Below, piece after piece: positions 31,525 to 41,066 of a stretch of DNA of 64,000 nucleotides. How positions within the stretch are numbered: position 1 is the first letter of the stretch; each line of letters starts with the position of its first letter. The DNA comes from Propionigenium maris DSM 9537. GTDB lineage: Bacteria > Fusobacteriota > Fusobacteriia > Fusobacteriales > Fusobacteriaceae. The position numbers and the translations under genes are program-made. The notes below the pieces were generated by a model. That model ran no database searches, had not been told where the DNA came from, and saw only the letters and a program-made list of their open reading frames with translations. The stretch spans positions 1 through 64,000 of the forward strand of contig NZ_BSDY01000011.1 of NCBI RefSeq assembly GCF_027925155.1, given 5' to 3'.

Positions 31525-32160
31525 ATGGAGGAAAATAAGAAATATAGCAGGTATGGGGCAGTTCTCTACTTCATACTGAAGCTTGTATCTAAGACCCTGA
31601 GGTTCCAGATGGTAAAGAGCGATAAGGTGGATCCTGCCGACAACTATACCTATGGTTTCTGGCACAATAAGCTTGTTATAGCTTCTCTTTGTCTGGGATA
31701 TACAGAGAAGGCCGCGGTACTTGCAAGCCCCTCAAAGGACGGAGAGCTCATAGCTGTTCCCCTTGAAAAGCTGGGATTTAAGGTGGTAAGGGGTTCATCC
31801 AATAAGGAAAGTGTAAAGAGTCTCATCAAGCTTATAGGCCTTGTGAGGAAGGGATATAATGCAGGAACTCCGGTAGATGGTCCTAAGGGTCCCATCTACA
31901 AGGTGAAACCGGGGATGCTCTATATAGCACAGAAATCCGGAAAGAAGATGATCCCGGTAGGAGGAGCCTTCAGCAATGCATGGGTATTTGAAAAGGCCTG
32001 GGATAAGTTTAACTTTCCAAAGCCCTTTTCCAGGGTAGCCTGTGTAGTGGGAGATCCAATAGAGATACCAAAGGACGCAGACTTAGATGAGTATGCACTG
32101 AAGATAGAGGCAGAGATCCACAGGCTGGACAGGGAAGCTGAGGAGCTTCTTAAGAAGTAG
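31525..32160 (+). CDS. DUF374-type lysophospholipid acyltransferase-like protein
   Basis: A 211-residue protein with the DUF374 acyltransferase pattern: YGFWHNKLVIAS (catalytic His), ASPSKDGELIAVPLEKLGFKVVRGSSNKESVKSLIK, TPVDGPKGPIYKVKPGMLYIAQKSG and IPVGGAFSNAWVF. Members are thought to acylate lipids at the inner membrane, including lipid A precursors, but the acceptor is not known. GGGAGA lies upstream of the ATG. It lies 158 bases after ybaB, beyond a terminator; no promoter was recognised. Confidence 0.85.
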   Translation: MEENKKYSRYGAVLYFILKLVSKTLRFQMVKSDKVDPADNYTYGFWHNKLVIASLCLGYTEKAAVLASPSKDGELIAVPLEKLGFKVVRGSSNKESVKSLIKLIGLVRKGYNAGTPVDGPKGPIYKVKPGMLYIAQKSGKKMIPVGGAFSNAWVFEKAWDKFNFPKPFSRVACVVGDPIEIPKDADLDEYALKIEAEIHRLDREAEELLKK

Positions 32161-32477
32161 GGAGCTAAATTTATAATTGAAAATGTACGATTTAAAATTA
32201 TAAAATGACTTTGCAGAAATGCAGTGAAGGATAACAAGACTAAAAGATCTGGTCACTAATGACACGAATTAACACGAATAAAATAGCAAAAGCTCAGGAG
32301 TAATTGAATAAATACCTATTATTTTTAAGTTAAAATCTTTAGATTTCTTCAATTTAAAAGTAAAAGAGGTTTTTGAAAAACTTCTGTGATTTAACTGTAA
32401 AGTCTTAGAATTCGTGTAGATTCGTGACAAAAAAGATTTTGAATTTAGAGAATTAAATTTATTTGGAGGATGATAGA
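32161..32477. repeat. Short ATTCGTG-type repeat units before metG
   Basis: The 316-base gap contains units such as GACACGAATTAACACGAATA and AGAATTCGTGTAGATTCGTG. No hairpin terminator, riboswitch or T-box sequence (TGGNACCGCG) was seen. Confidence 0.5.
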
Positions 32478-34391
32478 GTGAGTAAGAATTTTTATGTAAC
32501 TACACCGATATACTATGTAAATGGAGATCCCCATGTGGGAAGTGCTTATACGACAATTGCAGCAGACGTAATAGCAAGATACAAGAAGACTATGGGATAC
32601 GACGTATTCTTCCTTACTGGAACAGATGAGCACGGTCAGAAGGTAGAGGAGACAGCTATAGCCAAGGGACACACGCCTCAGGAGTGGACAGACATCATGG
32701 CTCCAAGATTTAAGGAGATGTGGAAGACTCTGAATATTCAAAACGATGACTTTATCAGAACCACTGAGCCTAGACACGCAGATGCAGTGAGAAAGATAAT
32801 CAAGAAGGTATATGACAAGGGGGATATCTACAAGGGTGCATATGAAGGAAAGTACTGTGTATCTTGTGAGACATTTGTTCCTGAGAACCAGATTGCCGGG
32901 GAGAATAACTGTCCAGACTGTGGTAAGGAGCTTAGAGTTGTAAAGGAGGAGTCATACTTCTTTAAGATGAGCAAGTATCAGGATGCCCTTCTTAAGCACA
33001 TAGATGAAAATCCTGACTTCATCCTGCCTACTTCAAGAAGAAATGAGGTAATCTCATTTATCAAGCAGGGACTTAACGACCTGTCTATCTCAAGAAACAC
33101 ATTTAAGTGGGGGATCCCTCTTGAGTTTGAACCGGAGCACGTAACCTATGTATGGTTTGATGCCCTGACTAACTATATCACAGCTGCAGGATATGAGAAT
33201 AACCCTGAGATGTTTGATAAGTTCTGGACAAATGGAGAGGTAGTACACCTTCTTGGAAAGGATATCCTGAGATTCCACGCTATTATCTGGCCATGTATGC
33301 TTATGGCAGCTGAGGAGAAGCTTCCTGAGAAGGTTGTAGCTCACGGTTGGTGGACTGTAGAGGGAGAGAAGATGTCTAAGTCCAAGGGGAATGTTGTGGA
33401 TCCTATCGCTGAGACTGAAAAGTACGGTGTAGATGCATTCAGATACTTTGTAATGAGAGAGGTACACTTCGGTAACGACGGTGACTACTCGACAAACTCC
33501 ATGGTAACAAGAGTAAATGCAGATCTTGCCAACGACCTTGGAAACCTTTTAAACAGAACTCTTGGAATGAGCAAGAAGTACTTTGGAAGTGTAGTTGTAG
33601 AGGGAACAGGACACGAGATCTATGACGATCAGATCAAGGAACTTTGGAGTGAGACTCTTGTCAATGTAGAGAAGCACATGGACAGACTGGAGTACTCAAA
33701 GGCACTTGAGGCTACGTGGAAGTTTATCTCCAGAATGAATAAGTATATAGATGAAACTATGCCTTGGGCTCTGGCTAAGGATGAGGAGAAGAAGGCAAGA
33801 CTTGCTGTAGTTATGTATAACCTTGTAGAGGCTCTCTACAAGATAGCTGTAATGGTATACCCGTTCATTCCAGAGTCAGCAGGTAAGATCTGGGCTCAGC
33901 TTGGAGTGGAGAAGAATATAGAGGAAGCTAAGGTAGCAGATATCACAGCCTGGGGATCTATGGAATACGACCACAAGCTGGGAGAGGCACAGCCTATCTT
34001 CCCTAGAATAGAGATAGTTAAGGAGGAACCTAAGGCAGAGATCAAGGAGGATCTTGAGATAGAGAATCCTATTACAATAGATGATTTTGATAAGGTGGGA
34101 ATCCAGGTAGTTGAGATCCTAGAGGCTGGGAATATAGAGGGAGCTAAGAACCTTCTTAAGTTTAAGGTGGATACTGGTTCAGAGATCAGACAGATAGTAT
34201 CTGGTATCGCTAAGCACTATAAGAAGCCGGAGGAGCTTGTGGGGAAGAAGGTCCTTGCAGTAACTAACCTGGCTCCAGTAAAGCTTAGAGGAGAGCTAAG
34301 CCAGGGGATGCTTCTGACTACAGAGGAGAAGAAGAGATTAAAGTTAATCGAGATCGATTCTGTTGTTAAGCTGGGAGCGAAGGTAAAGTAG
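32478..34391 (+). CDS. metG: Methionyl-tRNA synthetase
   Basis: Charges tRNA-Met and the initiator tRNA. The class I motifs are present: PHVGSAY (HIGH box, 18-24) and GEKMSKSKGNV (KMSKS, about 294-304). A single CxxC...CxxC zinc knuckle (CVSCETFVPENQIAGENNCPDC) lies in the connective domain. The C-terminal 100 residues (from IDDFDKVGIQVVEILEAG) form the dimerising tRNA-binding domain. GTG 32478 is preferred, with GGAGGA 7 bases upstream; TTG 32463 precedes the ribosome site. 637 residues. Confidence 0.96.
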   Translation: MSKNFYVTTPIYYVNGDPHVGSAYTTIAADVIARYKKTMGYDVFFLTGTDEHGQKVEETAIAKGHTPQEWTDIMAPRFKEMWKTLNIQNDDFIRTTEPRHADAVRKIIKKVYDKGDIYKGAYEGKYCVSCETFVPENQIAGENNCPDCGKELRVVKEESYFFKMSKYQDALLKHIDENPDFILPTSRRNEVISFIKQGLNDLSISRNTFKWGIPLEFEPEHVTYVWFDALTNYITAAGYENNPEMFDKFWTNGEVVHLLGKDILRFHAIIWPCMLMAAEEKLPEKVVAHGWWTVEGEKMSKSKGNVVDPIAETEKYGVDAFRYFVMREVHFGNDGDYSTNSMVTRVNADLANDLGNLLNRTLGMSKKYFGSVVVEGTGHEIYDDQIKELWSETLVNVEKHMDRLEYSKALEATWKFISRMNKYIDETMPWALAKDEEKKARLAVVMYNLVEALYKIAVMVYPFIPESAGKIWAQLGVEKNIEEAKVADITAWGSMEYDHKLGEAQPIFPRIEIVKEEPKAEIKEDLEIENPITIDDFDKVGIQVVEILEAGNIEGAKNLLKFKVDTGSEIRQIVSGIAKHYKKPEELVGKKVLAVTNLAPVKLRGELSQGMLLTTEEKKRLKLIEIDSVVKLGAKVK

Positions 34392-34402
34392 TAGATAGGA
34401 AA

Positions 34403-34431
34403 AAGTCTTCACGTATGTGAAGGCTTTTTTT
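34403..34431 (+). terminator. metG terminator
   Basis: AGTCTTCAC-loop-GTGAAGGCT followed by T7. Confidence 0.85.
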
Positions 34432-34500
34432 ATTGGGGGTAAGGTATTTTTACCAATTTATAGAAATATATTTACAGTAATTTTCATTTTACTTTTTAAA

Positions 34501-34711
34501 GTTCATTTCTTTTGGCCAGCAAAAGAAACGAACCAAAGAAAAGCTGGCCCTCTTTATAATTTCTCATAAGTAGTATAATTGATTTACGCCCTTTATGAGC
34601 TACAATCTCCCTTTTAAGAGTTACAACACAATGTATAGCAGTCGATAAACTTAATTTGTATAACGGCCTAGCAGATAAGTGAGTACAAAGACACATCGAT
34701 ATAAAGAGGGA
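34501..34711 (+). repeat. Repeat A, copy 4
   Basis: Core 34548-34710 with CCCTCTTTATA/TATAAAGAGGG ends; flank stem CCAGC/GCTGG; internal CTCATAA/TTATGAG. The middle has diverged, and the ACGCCC/GGCC pair is imperfect, so this copy may be decaying. Confidence 0.8.
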
Positions 34712-34734
34712 AGTTTTAAAACTAAAAGTAAAGT

Positions 34735-34830
34735 TTATGGGAAGACTCCCTTCTTTGCAGGGCTCTCTCCAGAGCTTGAATAGGTTAAACGCAATGAAGT
34801 AAACTTTTAACGACTGACTTCAAACACTTT
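34735..34830 (+). repeat. Repeat B, copy 5 (degenerate)
   Basis: Keeps GGCTCT-CTCC-AGAGCT and GCAATGAAG, but the left outer strand no longer pairs. The rest of 34830-35030 is short ATTCGTG and CACGAAT units. Confidence 0.6.
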
Positions 34831-35009
34831 CGTTAATTTGAAACCTTTATTCGTGTAAATACTTCTGTTGGTTTTTACTTCCATAATTAGTGTAATTCGT
34901 GGTAAGTGTTTAGTTGTTTAATCTGTATAATCTGTGATTAAGATCAAAATATTTTTTTGCCACGAATTTACACGAATCTTCACTAATGGAATCTCTTTTT
35001 TTAGGATCC

Positions 35010-35220
35010 TTGGTCGGCTGCAGATAGTCGTCCTGCTCCACTTTCACCCATACTTCGTTTCGTCGAGCTCATTAGGTTCTATCCAGAGCCCATAAAAGAA
35101 ACGGTTAATATGCTCTGCTCATAAAGACACTTATCGGAAGTCTTGAACTTTGGGCACCTTTTTTTGCCCTGACCGAAGGGAAGAAATGCCCTTGGGGTAC
35201 AAGAGAAAGGTGCGAAAGGA
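35010..35220 (-). repeat. Repeat B, copy 8 (reverse)
   Basis: On the minus strand CGTTTC (35098-35103)/GAAACG (35056-35061) encloses GGGCTC/GAGCTC, followed by AAGTATGG and a CGACTATCTGCAGCCG end. An insertion GACCGAAGGGAAGAAATGCC lies in the flank. Confidence 0.75.
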
Positions 35221-35244
35221 ATTTATAGTTTGTAAGAGAACGAA

Positions 35245-35282
35245 CAAAAAAAGAAAGAGTTTGCAAACTCTTTCTTTTTTTT
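35245..35282. terminator. Terminator of the 94-aa exported protein gene
   Basis: AAAGAAAGAGTTTGCAAACTCTTTCTTT, a perfect palindrome flanked by A and T runs, able to act in both directions. Confidence 0.9.
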
Positions 35283-35287
35283 AAATG

Positions 35288-35572
35288 CTACTTTGGCATA
35301 TGGGGTGTAAAGGGAGTAACCACATGGTTTACGGATGTTGCTGAGATTCCGGCCATACCAGTTGAAAGGCTGTTTTCACTGTCTTCATCCATACCAAAGG
35401 CTGCTATAAAGGTATCAGAAAGATCCTTCCTCTCTTCCTCAACTTTTTTAACTTCCTCTGATGTTGCCTTAGTTTTTTCTATCTTATTTTCTCTATCCCT
35501 TATCTCCTCATCACCAAATACAGAAAGACTCCATGCACCTGTAAGGATGAGGATTAACAGTAGTTTTTTCAT
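35288..35572 (-). CDS. Small exported protein, paralogue of the next gene (94 aa)
   Basis: A signal peptide (MKKLLLILILTGAWSLSVFG) leads a charged Glu/Lys linker, then the segment SDTFIAAFGMDEDSENSL, then TGMAGISATSVNHVVTPFTP. The last two segments align with the neighbouring 117-aa protein (GDSFMAAFGMD, PGMAAISSAAANQVTPPFTP), so the two are paralogues. I do not recognise the family. GGGAGG precedes the ATG. A strong terminator follows. Confidence 0.75.
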   Translation of the reverse strand: MKKLLLILILTGAWSLSVFGDEEIRDRENKIEKTKATSEEVKKVEEERKDLSDTFIAAFGMDEDSENSLSTGMAGISATSVNHVVTPFTPHMPK

Positions 35573-35661
35573 AGAAGATACCTCCCTGAAATAACAAAAG
35601 CTATGAAAACCTACTGGGTAAAGATAAAGGTTTGAGGTAGATTAAATTAAAAAAAATTAAT

Positions 35662-35692
35662 AAAAGAGGAGGGGTTATCCCTCCTCTTTTTA
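35662..35692. terminator. Terminator of the 117-aa exported protein gene
   Basis: AAAAGAGGAGGG-loop-CCCTCCTCTTTT with A and T runs on both sides. Confidence 0.9.
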
Positions 35693-35702
35693 TATAAAGT
35701 AA

Positions 35703-36056
35703 TTACTTTCCATGACCGTATCCATGACCGTGTCTATAGCTATATGGAGTGAATGGCGGAGTAACCTGGTTTGCAGCAGCAGAGGATATAGCGGCCATAC
35801 CAGGTCCCAAACTTCGGGCACTAGCACCTTGAGCACTAGGACCTCCCTCGCCAGTATCTCCAGCTGCAGCTGCATCCATTCCAAAGGCAGCCATGAAGGA
35901 ATCTCCAAGTCCGCTGCTGGGAACAGCAGTAGCAGTTACAGGAGAGCTCTCAGCCTGAGTAGCAGGAGCATTATTATCAGTAGATGTATTCTCTTCTGCA
36001 TAGAGGGCAGCTGAAGATAGTATGCAGAAAGATAGGATTAAAAGTGTTTTTTTCAT
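35703..36056 (-). CDS. Small exported protein with His/Gly-rich tail (117 aa)
   Basis: A signal peptide (MKKTLLILSFCILSSAALYA) leads a low-complexity Thr/Ala/Ser linker, a SFMAAFGMD segment, an Ala/Gly/Ser stretch, PGMAAISSAAANQVTPPFTP and a tail YRHGHGYGHGK that could bind metal. It shares its core with the downstream 94-aa protein. Each of the two genes has its own terminator, so they are separately expressed. ATG 36056 has AGGAGG upstream; a longer frame to 36095 lacks a signal peptide. Function unknown. Confidence 0.75.
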   Translation of the reverse strand: MKKTLLILSFCILSSAALYAEENTSTDNNAPATQAESSPVTATAVPSSGLGDSFMAAFGMDAAAAGDTGEGGPSAQGASARSLGPGMAAISSAAANQVTPPFTPYSYRHGHGYGHGK

Positions 36057-36164
36057 GTGGTCCTCCTTGGTTTTTGAAGTTTCTTTGCTATTCAAAGAAA
36101 GTTAATAAAGAAAAAATTTTATATTAGAACTTTTATTTTCATTCTCTATTAAGAGAATGAGTTC

Positions 36165-36345
36165 ATTTCTTGTCATGACACAAGAAACGAACCAAAGAAA
36201 GTCTAGGGCTTCATAATTGTCTTCTTGGGTATTATCAGCATTTCCGTTCCTTTGTCGGGCTCTCTACAGAGCCTGAAGAGGTTCGACGGAACGAAGTAAC
36301 TATTTCTTGTGTAGCTAGTCGACTATGAACCCCGCCTTTTTAATT
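36165..36345 (+). repeat. Repeat B, copy 6
   Basis: Outer stem CGTTCC (36245-36250)/GGAACG (36288-36293) around GGGCTCT-CTAC-AGAGCCT, followed by AAGTAAC. The left end begins with a CATTTCTTGTC flank resembling that of A. Confidence 0.8.
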
Positions 36346-36429
36346 CACTTTAACCTTTGATAAAATCAAAAACTAAATGTATCTCATAATATGTAACCTA
36401 ATAAAATCGGTAACTTATAAACTCAAAAT

Positions 36430-36615
36430 TCTTAGGGTTCTTGGCCGACTGCAGTTAGTCGTTGACCTTCACTGAGATATGTTACTTCGACTCGTCATAC
36501 AGGATAGGTTCTATCCAGAGCCTGTAAAAAGAGTCGAGAACTTTGCTATACCCTAAAAGACAATTAACGGAAGTCTTGACCTTTTAGGTACCTTTTGTGT
36601 CAAGACAAAAGGTAC
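36430..36615 (-). repeat. Repeat B, copy 7 (reverse)
   Basis: On the minus strand CGACTC (36531-36536)/GAGTCG (36488-36493) with inner ACAGG/CCTGT, then AAGTAAC, and GGTACCTTTTGTGTC at the flank. Copies 6 and 7 lie head to head and fill 36096-36640. Confidence 0.8.
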
Positions 36616-36683
36616 GAAATATCTTTTTATTTAATTGATATTTGTTTATGTTATTTGTAACAAATCAGCAATTAATTCTAAAT

Positions 36684-37541
36684 TTAGAATGTGAAACCTA
36701 CAGCCAGAGTTCCCAGGAACTTAACTGAATCTGCATCTTCGTCCTCTTTGAAGACATCCTGGGCAGCAAGTCCTATTGTTACCGGGTAAGCCGGCATAGG
36801 TACGATACTTGTACCAAGGGTAGTGATTCCCGATGTATAGTCGGCAACTAAACTCATCTGCGGGTGAACATATACTGCAGCAGATACGAATTCATCCCAC
36901 TTGTGCTTTCTGTCGTTTCTTGTAGTTTTTGGGTCGTCCTTGCTGATATCTGCATAGGCGTTACTTCCCATACCTGCTGAGATTATTACCGGTGCAATAT
37001 CGTTGGGGAACAGCTTTGTAACAGCTCCATAGTAACTTGGATCCAGCTCATCGTCGTGAGTCTCGTGCCATAGGTCTACATTGGAAACCCCCACAGAAAC
37101 TCCCAGCCCATACTTAGGGATGTGTCTTCCCAGGCTTAGGTTTAATGATCCTCTGTTGAAGCATCCACCGTCGGTAGGATCGATACTACCTATGGAAAGG
37201 GACGCAGCTCCTCCCAGGTATTTTACCGGGTCACCAAAACCAGCACCCATTGCAAGGGCTCCGTCGGTATCATCGCTGTAGGTAGTACCAGCAAGGGATA
37301 CGAAGGCTGTACCAAATCCAGGTACAAGACCAGATGGTGCTCCAAAGGAGAAGCCAGGCAGGGCAGCTAAGCCGCTGAAGTCATCTACCAGGTAGAATAG
37401 TTTGTCTGATTTTTCATCTAAAGATTTAGCCTTTAAATCTGTTAGGGCTGCAGATGAAGCAGCGGTGTTGGCAGTGGTTTCAGCCAGTGCCAGGGAACTG
37501 ATAAGAAGCCCCCCCAGGATAATGGATTTCTGTAAGTTCAT
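36684..37541 (-). CDS. Exported, probable outer-membrane beta-barrel protein (285 aa)
   Basis: A signal peptide (MNLQKSIILGGLLISSLALA) leads a Gly-rich chain of alternating hydrophobic/polar strands (GLGVSVGVSNVDLW, MSLVADYTSGI, VTIGLAAQDVF) ending in FLGTLAVGFTF. The terminal Phe and strand pattern are the usual outer-membrane insertion signal. No specific family was recognised. ATG 37541 has GGGAGG upstream; the longer frame to 37568 adds a non-signal extension. It lies 72 bases after the M6 protease gene and may be co-transcribed with it. Confidence 0.75.
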   Translation of the reverse strand: MNLQKSIILGGLLISSLALAETTANTAASSAALTDLKAKSLDEKSDKLFYLVDDFSGLAALPGFSFGAPSGLVPGFGTAFVSLAGTTYSDDTDGALAMGAGFGDPVKYLGGAASLSIGSIDPTDGGCFNRGSLNLSLGRHIPKYGLGVSVGVSNVDLWHETHDDELDPSYYGAVTKLFPNDIAPVIISAGMGSNAYADISKDDPKTTRNDRKHKWDEFVSAAVYVHPQMSLVADYTSGITTLGTSIVPMPAYPVTIGLAAQDVFKEDEDADSVKFLGTLAVGFTF

Positions 37542-37613
37542 AATTTTTCCTCCCTTTAAGTGTTTCAAGTATATTTTAAGTTGTAATTAGTATGGGTAAG
37601 CTCATAGGAGGAT

Positions 37614-39455
37614 CTAGTCATCTCCATAGCTCAGGTTGAGAAGAACCTTTGCAGGGGTCTCCTCTAAGATCTCAAGGTAGAGACCGTCTATTATTTTAAA
37701 GGTGGACCTTCCCACGATCGGAGGACGGTAAAAGTATCGGCCATCCTTCTCCACAGCTGCCTCAGGGATGTCCCTGCTGGAGATAACCCACGCAGAAGGT
37801 TTATACTTATTGTCGTTGATCTCCACCATCCTTCCCTTTATCACTTCGTATACCGGAGTATTATTTACAGGAAGGATGGATACCAGGGTCTCGGGAGGAG
37901 TGTAGTCCTCATCGATATACCAGACTATGATCCCTCCAGGATAGGGTAGCTTATTTGGGGTGTGAAGGAGACCTTCATCGATCTCCCTGTCCACGGGCTG
38001 TCTGTATTCTATAAGGAGATATCTCTCCAGTTCCTCATCCCCTCTGGCTTCAGAGAAGCCGTCGAAGATTATCTTATTTTTATCTATCTTCAGATCGAAG
38101 ATCTTTTTTCCATCTGCTGTAACCCTGATATCCGATACATAGACTCCCTTTCTCCACTCCTTAATGGAGGGGAGGAGAACTCCCCTTATCTCCACGGTAT
38201 GCCCGCTATACCTATTTAGGTCGTACTCAAAGGAGAGCCACTGTCTTCTATCCCCGTAGGGAAGCTCTCCCTTCCTGTTTTTCCTTTCCAGGAGTACCCA
38301 GTTGTCCCCGATAATTGGCTTTATATAGAGCCGGGCATTCCCTCTGTCCAGACTGGAGTTAAACCAGGCCTCCAGTTTCAGTAGGTTATCTGTATGCCTG
38401 GGGAGGTATGTGGTAAAGGTAAAGCTACTCCCCCTGTTGAAGAAGTTGTCGCTGTAGTATGTTTTCTTTGGCTTTATGGGAATGGTCGGTCTTTTTCCCG
38501 GCAACTTTATCTTAATGAGATTGTCGTTTTTCTTATTTCTACTGCTGTGGAGGGTCACAAAAAGAGGTTCCTCTTTCAGGTCCTCCAGCTCATATTCCTT
38601 GGTCTGGGCCCAGAAGGTCTGGATATTCTTCATATTATAGATGTTCTGAAGGTTATTTCTGTGGTAGCCTCCAAAGGAATTAAGCTTACTTCCGGGAATC
38701 TCGCCGCAGTAGAGATAGGCCATGCTGGACCAGAATCCCACAGTGGAACTTTTCCCATAGAGGTCTGAGAGCCCCAGAAAGTGTCCTATCTCGTGGATGT
38801 AGAGATCCAGGGGGATATCCTGGGGTATGAGGGAGAATTTATTGACTATCCACTTCCTTCCCTCATGATCGGCAAAGTAGGCAAAGGGTCCCTTTGAGAT
38901 ATCTGAAAATGTGTTGTAGTGGGGCCAGATAGCCCTGCTCCCAAGGGAGTTTTTAAATTGCTCTCCCCTGCCGGCATAGACGATGACGATGCCGTCGATG
39001 ATGCCGTCTCCCTCCAGATCATACCTGGAAAAATCCACTTCCTCCTCCACCAGTTTGTCGATGGCTTCCCTTACGAGATCGGCAGCACCCTGCCTGTCCC
39101 CCTTGCCCTGGATATTCCTTCCATAGTGTTCAGAGGGCTTGGAAGCAGTATACCACCCGTAGATGTCCCCCACCTCTCCCTCGAGGGAGAAGGTTCCACC
39201 AGACTCCATCTGAAAAAATCTTCTGGCAGAGATGAGTTTTTCACCGTTGTATGCAGCATAGGTTTCTTCTGCAAAAAACATCTCACCGTAGAGGGAAGGA
39301 TTAAACTCCTCCCCCTTACGCTTATTTATAAGTTCCTCCTCCCTCAGGTGGAGGGATCTATAGCTGTAATCTGGAAAGTCCATCAGAACCGTCAGGGGTC
39401 TGAAGGTTTCTCCCAGGGTGATGACACTGATAATTAAAAATAAGATTATCTTCAT
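37614..39455 (-). CDS. Exported M6-family (immune inhibitor A-like) metalloprotease
   Basis: A signal peptide (MKIILFLIISVITLG) leads a 613-residue protein. The zinc motif HEIGHFLGLSDLYG (HExxHxxGxxD) starts at about residue 221, followed by WSSMAYL with the Met-turn expected in metzincin-like M6 peptidases. Further features are the calcium-site-like DLEGDGIIDGIV before it and beta-sandwich domains behind it, then GGIIVWYIDED near the C-terminus. Likely a secreted or surface protease. AGGAGG precedes the ATG. Confidence 0.88.
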   Translation of the reverse strand: MKIILFLIISVITLGETFRPLTVLMDFPDYSYRSLHLREEELINKRKGEEFNPSLYGEMFFAEETYAAYNGEKLISARRFFQMESGGTFSLEGEVGDIYGWYTASKPSEHYGRNIQGKGDRQGAADLVREAIDKLVEEEVDFSRYDLEGDGIIDGIVIVYAGRGEQFKNSLGSRAIWPHYNTFSDISKGPFAYFADHEGRKWIVNKFSLIPQDIPLDLYIHEIGHFLGLSDLYGKSSTVGFWSSMAYLYCGEIPGSKLNSFGGYHRNNLQNIYNMKNIQTFWAQTKEYELEDLKEEPLFVTLHSSRNKKNDNLIKIKLPGKRPTIPIKPKKTYYSDNFFNRGSSFTFTTYLPRHTDNLLKLEAWFNSSLDRGNARLYIKPIIGDNWVLLERKNRKGELPYGDRRQWLSFEYDLNRYSGHTVEIRGVLLPSIKEWRKGVYVSDIRVTADGKKIFDLKIDKNKIIFDGFSEARGDEELERYLLIEYRQPVDREIDEGLLHTPNKLPYPGGIIVWYIDEDYTPPETLVSILPVNNTPVYEVIKGRMVEINDNKYKPSAWVISSRDIPEAAVEKDGRYFYRPPIVGRSTFKIIDGLYLEILEETPAKVLLNLSYGDD

Positions 39456-39603
39456 GGCAGGCCTCCTGGAGTAAAGTCGGAAAGCTTTTTAAGAATAATA
39501 GCTTATTTATTTTTAATACCAGAAAAACTAAAAATCAACAAAATTCATAAAAAATATATTATTTAACAGGATAGATGATACAGAGAATCTTTTTAAAAAA
39601 CAA

Positions 39604-39616
39604 GGGACAAAGTCAC
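39604..39616. promoter_or_regulatory. GTGACAAAGTCAC-like palindrome, site 1
   Basis: GGGACAAAGTCACC; one half-site is imperfect. It lies in the gap between the protease gene and the exopolysaccharide operon. Confidence 0.35.
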
Positions 39617-39937
39617 CATTTGATAATTTTTTTACAATATGATTATTTTAAAATGGATTTAGAAGTAAAGATTTAAACATTTGAGAAGAATTCTCCCAAG
39701 GGGATTTCTTGCTTAAATCAAGGATTTTTAACGACTATGATTTATGCCAATGACTCTTGTGGTTACTCGCTACCCTCACAGCATTCCACGGATTATGGAA
39801 GTGGAAGTCTGTGGAAGTATTTACAAAGAATAAAAAGTTAAATTGGTAAACCGTGATGATGGAAGCAATAAAAACAAACCCTTCAACACAGAGACACAAA
39901 GTTCTCAGAGGTTCTCAGAGGGACCTGTGAAGGAAAC

Positions 39938-40014
39938 AACGTTTAAAAATTAAAACGTTGCGGGAAATCATAGTCGTCAATATTTTGACTCCTTGATTTA
40001 CACGATTTAGTCAC
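39938..40014 (+). repeat. Repeat D, copy 4
   Basis: CAACGTTT/AAACGTTG, then AAATCA/TGATTT enclosing TAGTCGTCAA/TTGACTCC. It is preceded by the short unit AACACAGAGACACAAAG. Confidence 0.8.
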
Positions 40015-40303
40015 GAATTATACGAATTGGCACTAATAAAGACTTAAAAACTAAATATTTGCCACGGATAAACACGGATTATGAAAAAGAAAATCTGTGG
40101 GAGCATTAATACAATAAAGTTTGATTTAATTTGTGAAGATCAGTGCAAATTAGTGGTTAAAAGAACTTGATCACGGTCGCAGATTAACGCAGATTCAATC
40201 AATTAACCTTTGAAGATTAAGAACTAACCACGAATGACACAAATTATGAAAGCAGAGATTTGTGTAAGTATTTACACGAATTATGGTTGTAAATAATTAA
40301 ACA

Positions 40304-40546
40304 CCGTCTTTATATCGATAGAGCTTTGCGCTTAGTTATTCACTAGGCCGTACGACAGAATAAGTTCCGCACCGATAAACTCGTATGTTTTGCAGTGGGA
40401 GCGAGGACTGTAGCTATTAAAGGCCGTAGAGGAATAATTCAACTCAAGAGAGATGATAAAGAGGGCCAGTTTTTCTTTGGTTCGTTTCTTCGCAGTGAAT
40501 GAAATGAGGAAGTACTCTTGGGGTATTGCTGGTCAAAAGAAATGAA
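40304..40546 (-). repeat. Repeat A, copy 5 (reverse)
   Basis: Core 40304-40465; on the minus strand CCCTCTTTAT/ATAAAGACGG (one mismatch) and CTACGGCC/GGCCTAG. The flank has the same inserted block as copy 2 (GAAGTACTCTTGGGGTATT). Confidence 0.85.
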
Positions 40547-40671
40547 CTCACAAAGTGAAATAAGGTTTTATAAAGAGTAAAAATTTAAATTTCAAATACC
40601 CCCATTGAGGGGATGTACTTCCCCCTTACCAAGGGGAGAAGATAGGAGAGAAAAAGGAAAATATTTGCCAC

Positions 40672-40860
40672 GAATATTCACTAATCAACACCAATTGCTG
40701 AGAATTAGCGAAGGAGCTTCTGAGCATAATTATCAGTACTCAGATTGCCATAGGTAATTCTGAGATTCCATCACCATTGGTTTCATTTTTAGAATACGTC
40801 CATAGTGCATCTATAGAATTAGTGAAGATTCGTGTTAATTTGTGGCAAGGATTAAGGTTT
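40672..40860 (-). repeat. Repeat F, copy 2 (reverse)
   Basis: Inverted relative to copy 1: CTCAGATTGCC-ATA-GGTAATTCTGAG (40739-40764), CTTCTGAGCATAATTATC, with terminal CACGAAT and ATTCGTG units. Together with A copy 5, D copy 4 and ATTCGTG units it fills 39456-41343. Confidence 0.65.
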
Positions 40861-40955
40861 TATATCTTTTTCTTTCTTTATCTCTGCGACTTTCAGCTTT
40901 TCCCTATGGGGGACTCGGTTTCCGGGAAGGAAAAGTGATAAAACTTAAGGAACAA

Positions 40956-40969
40956 TTGACAAAGTCACT
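40956..40969. promoter_or_regulatory. GTGACAAAGTCAC-like palindrome, site 2, over a -35 box
   Basis: TTGACAAAGTCACT; its TTGACA could be a -35 with TCCTAT 18 bases later (40980-40985). It lies 380 bases before wzz. Confidence 0.45.
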
Positions 40970-41053
40970 GTTATTTTTATCCTATATTTTATAAAATAAG
41001 CTTTGATGAAATAAGGGAATTTGGGGAGGAGAGTGAAAATAATTTAGTAATGG

Positions 41054-41066
41054 GTGACAAAGTCAC
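41054..41066. promoter_or_regulatory. GTGAC-AAA-GTCAC palindrome, site 3
   Basis: Perfect 13-base site upstream of the wzz operon. A 12-base palindrome TAGTATATACTA follows at 41085-41096. Confidence 0.5.
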
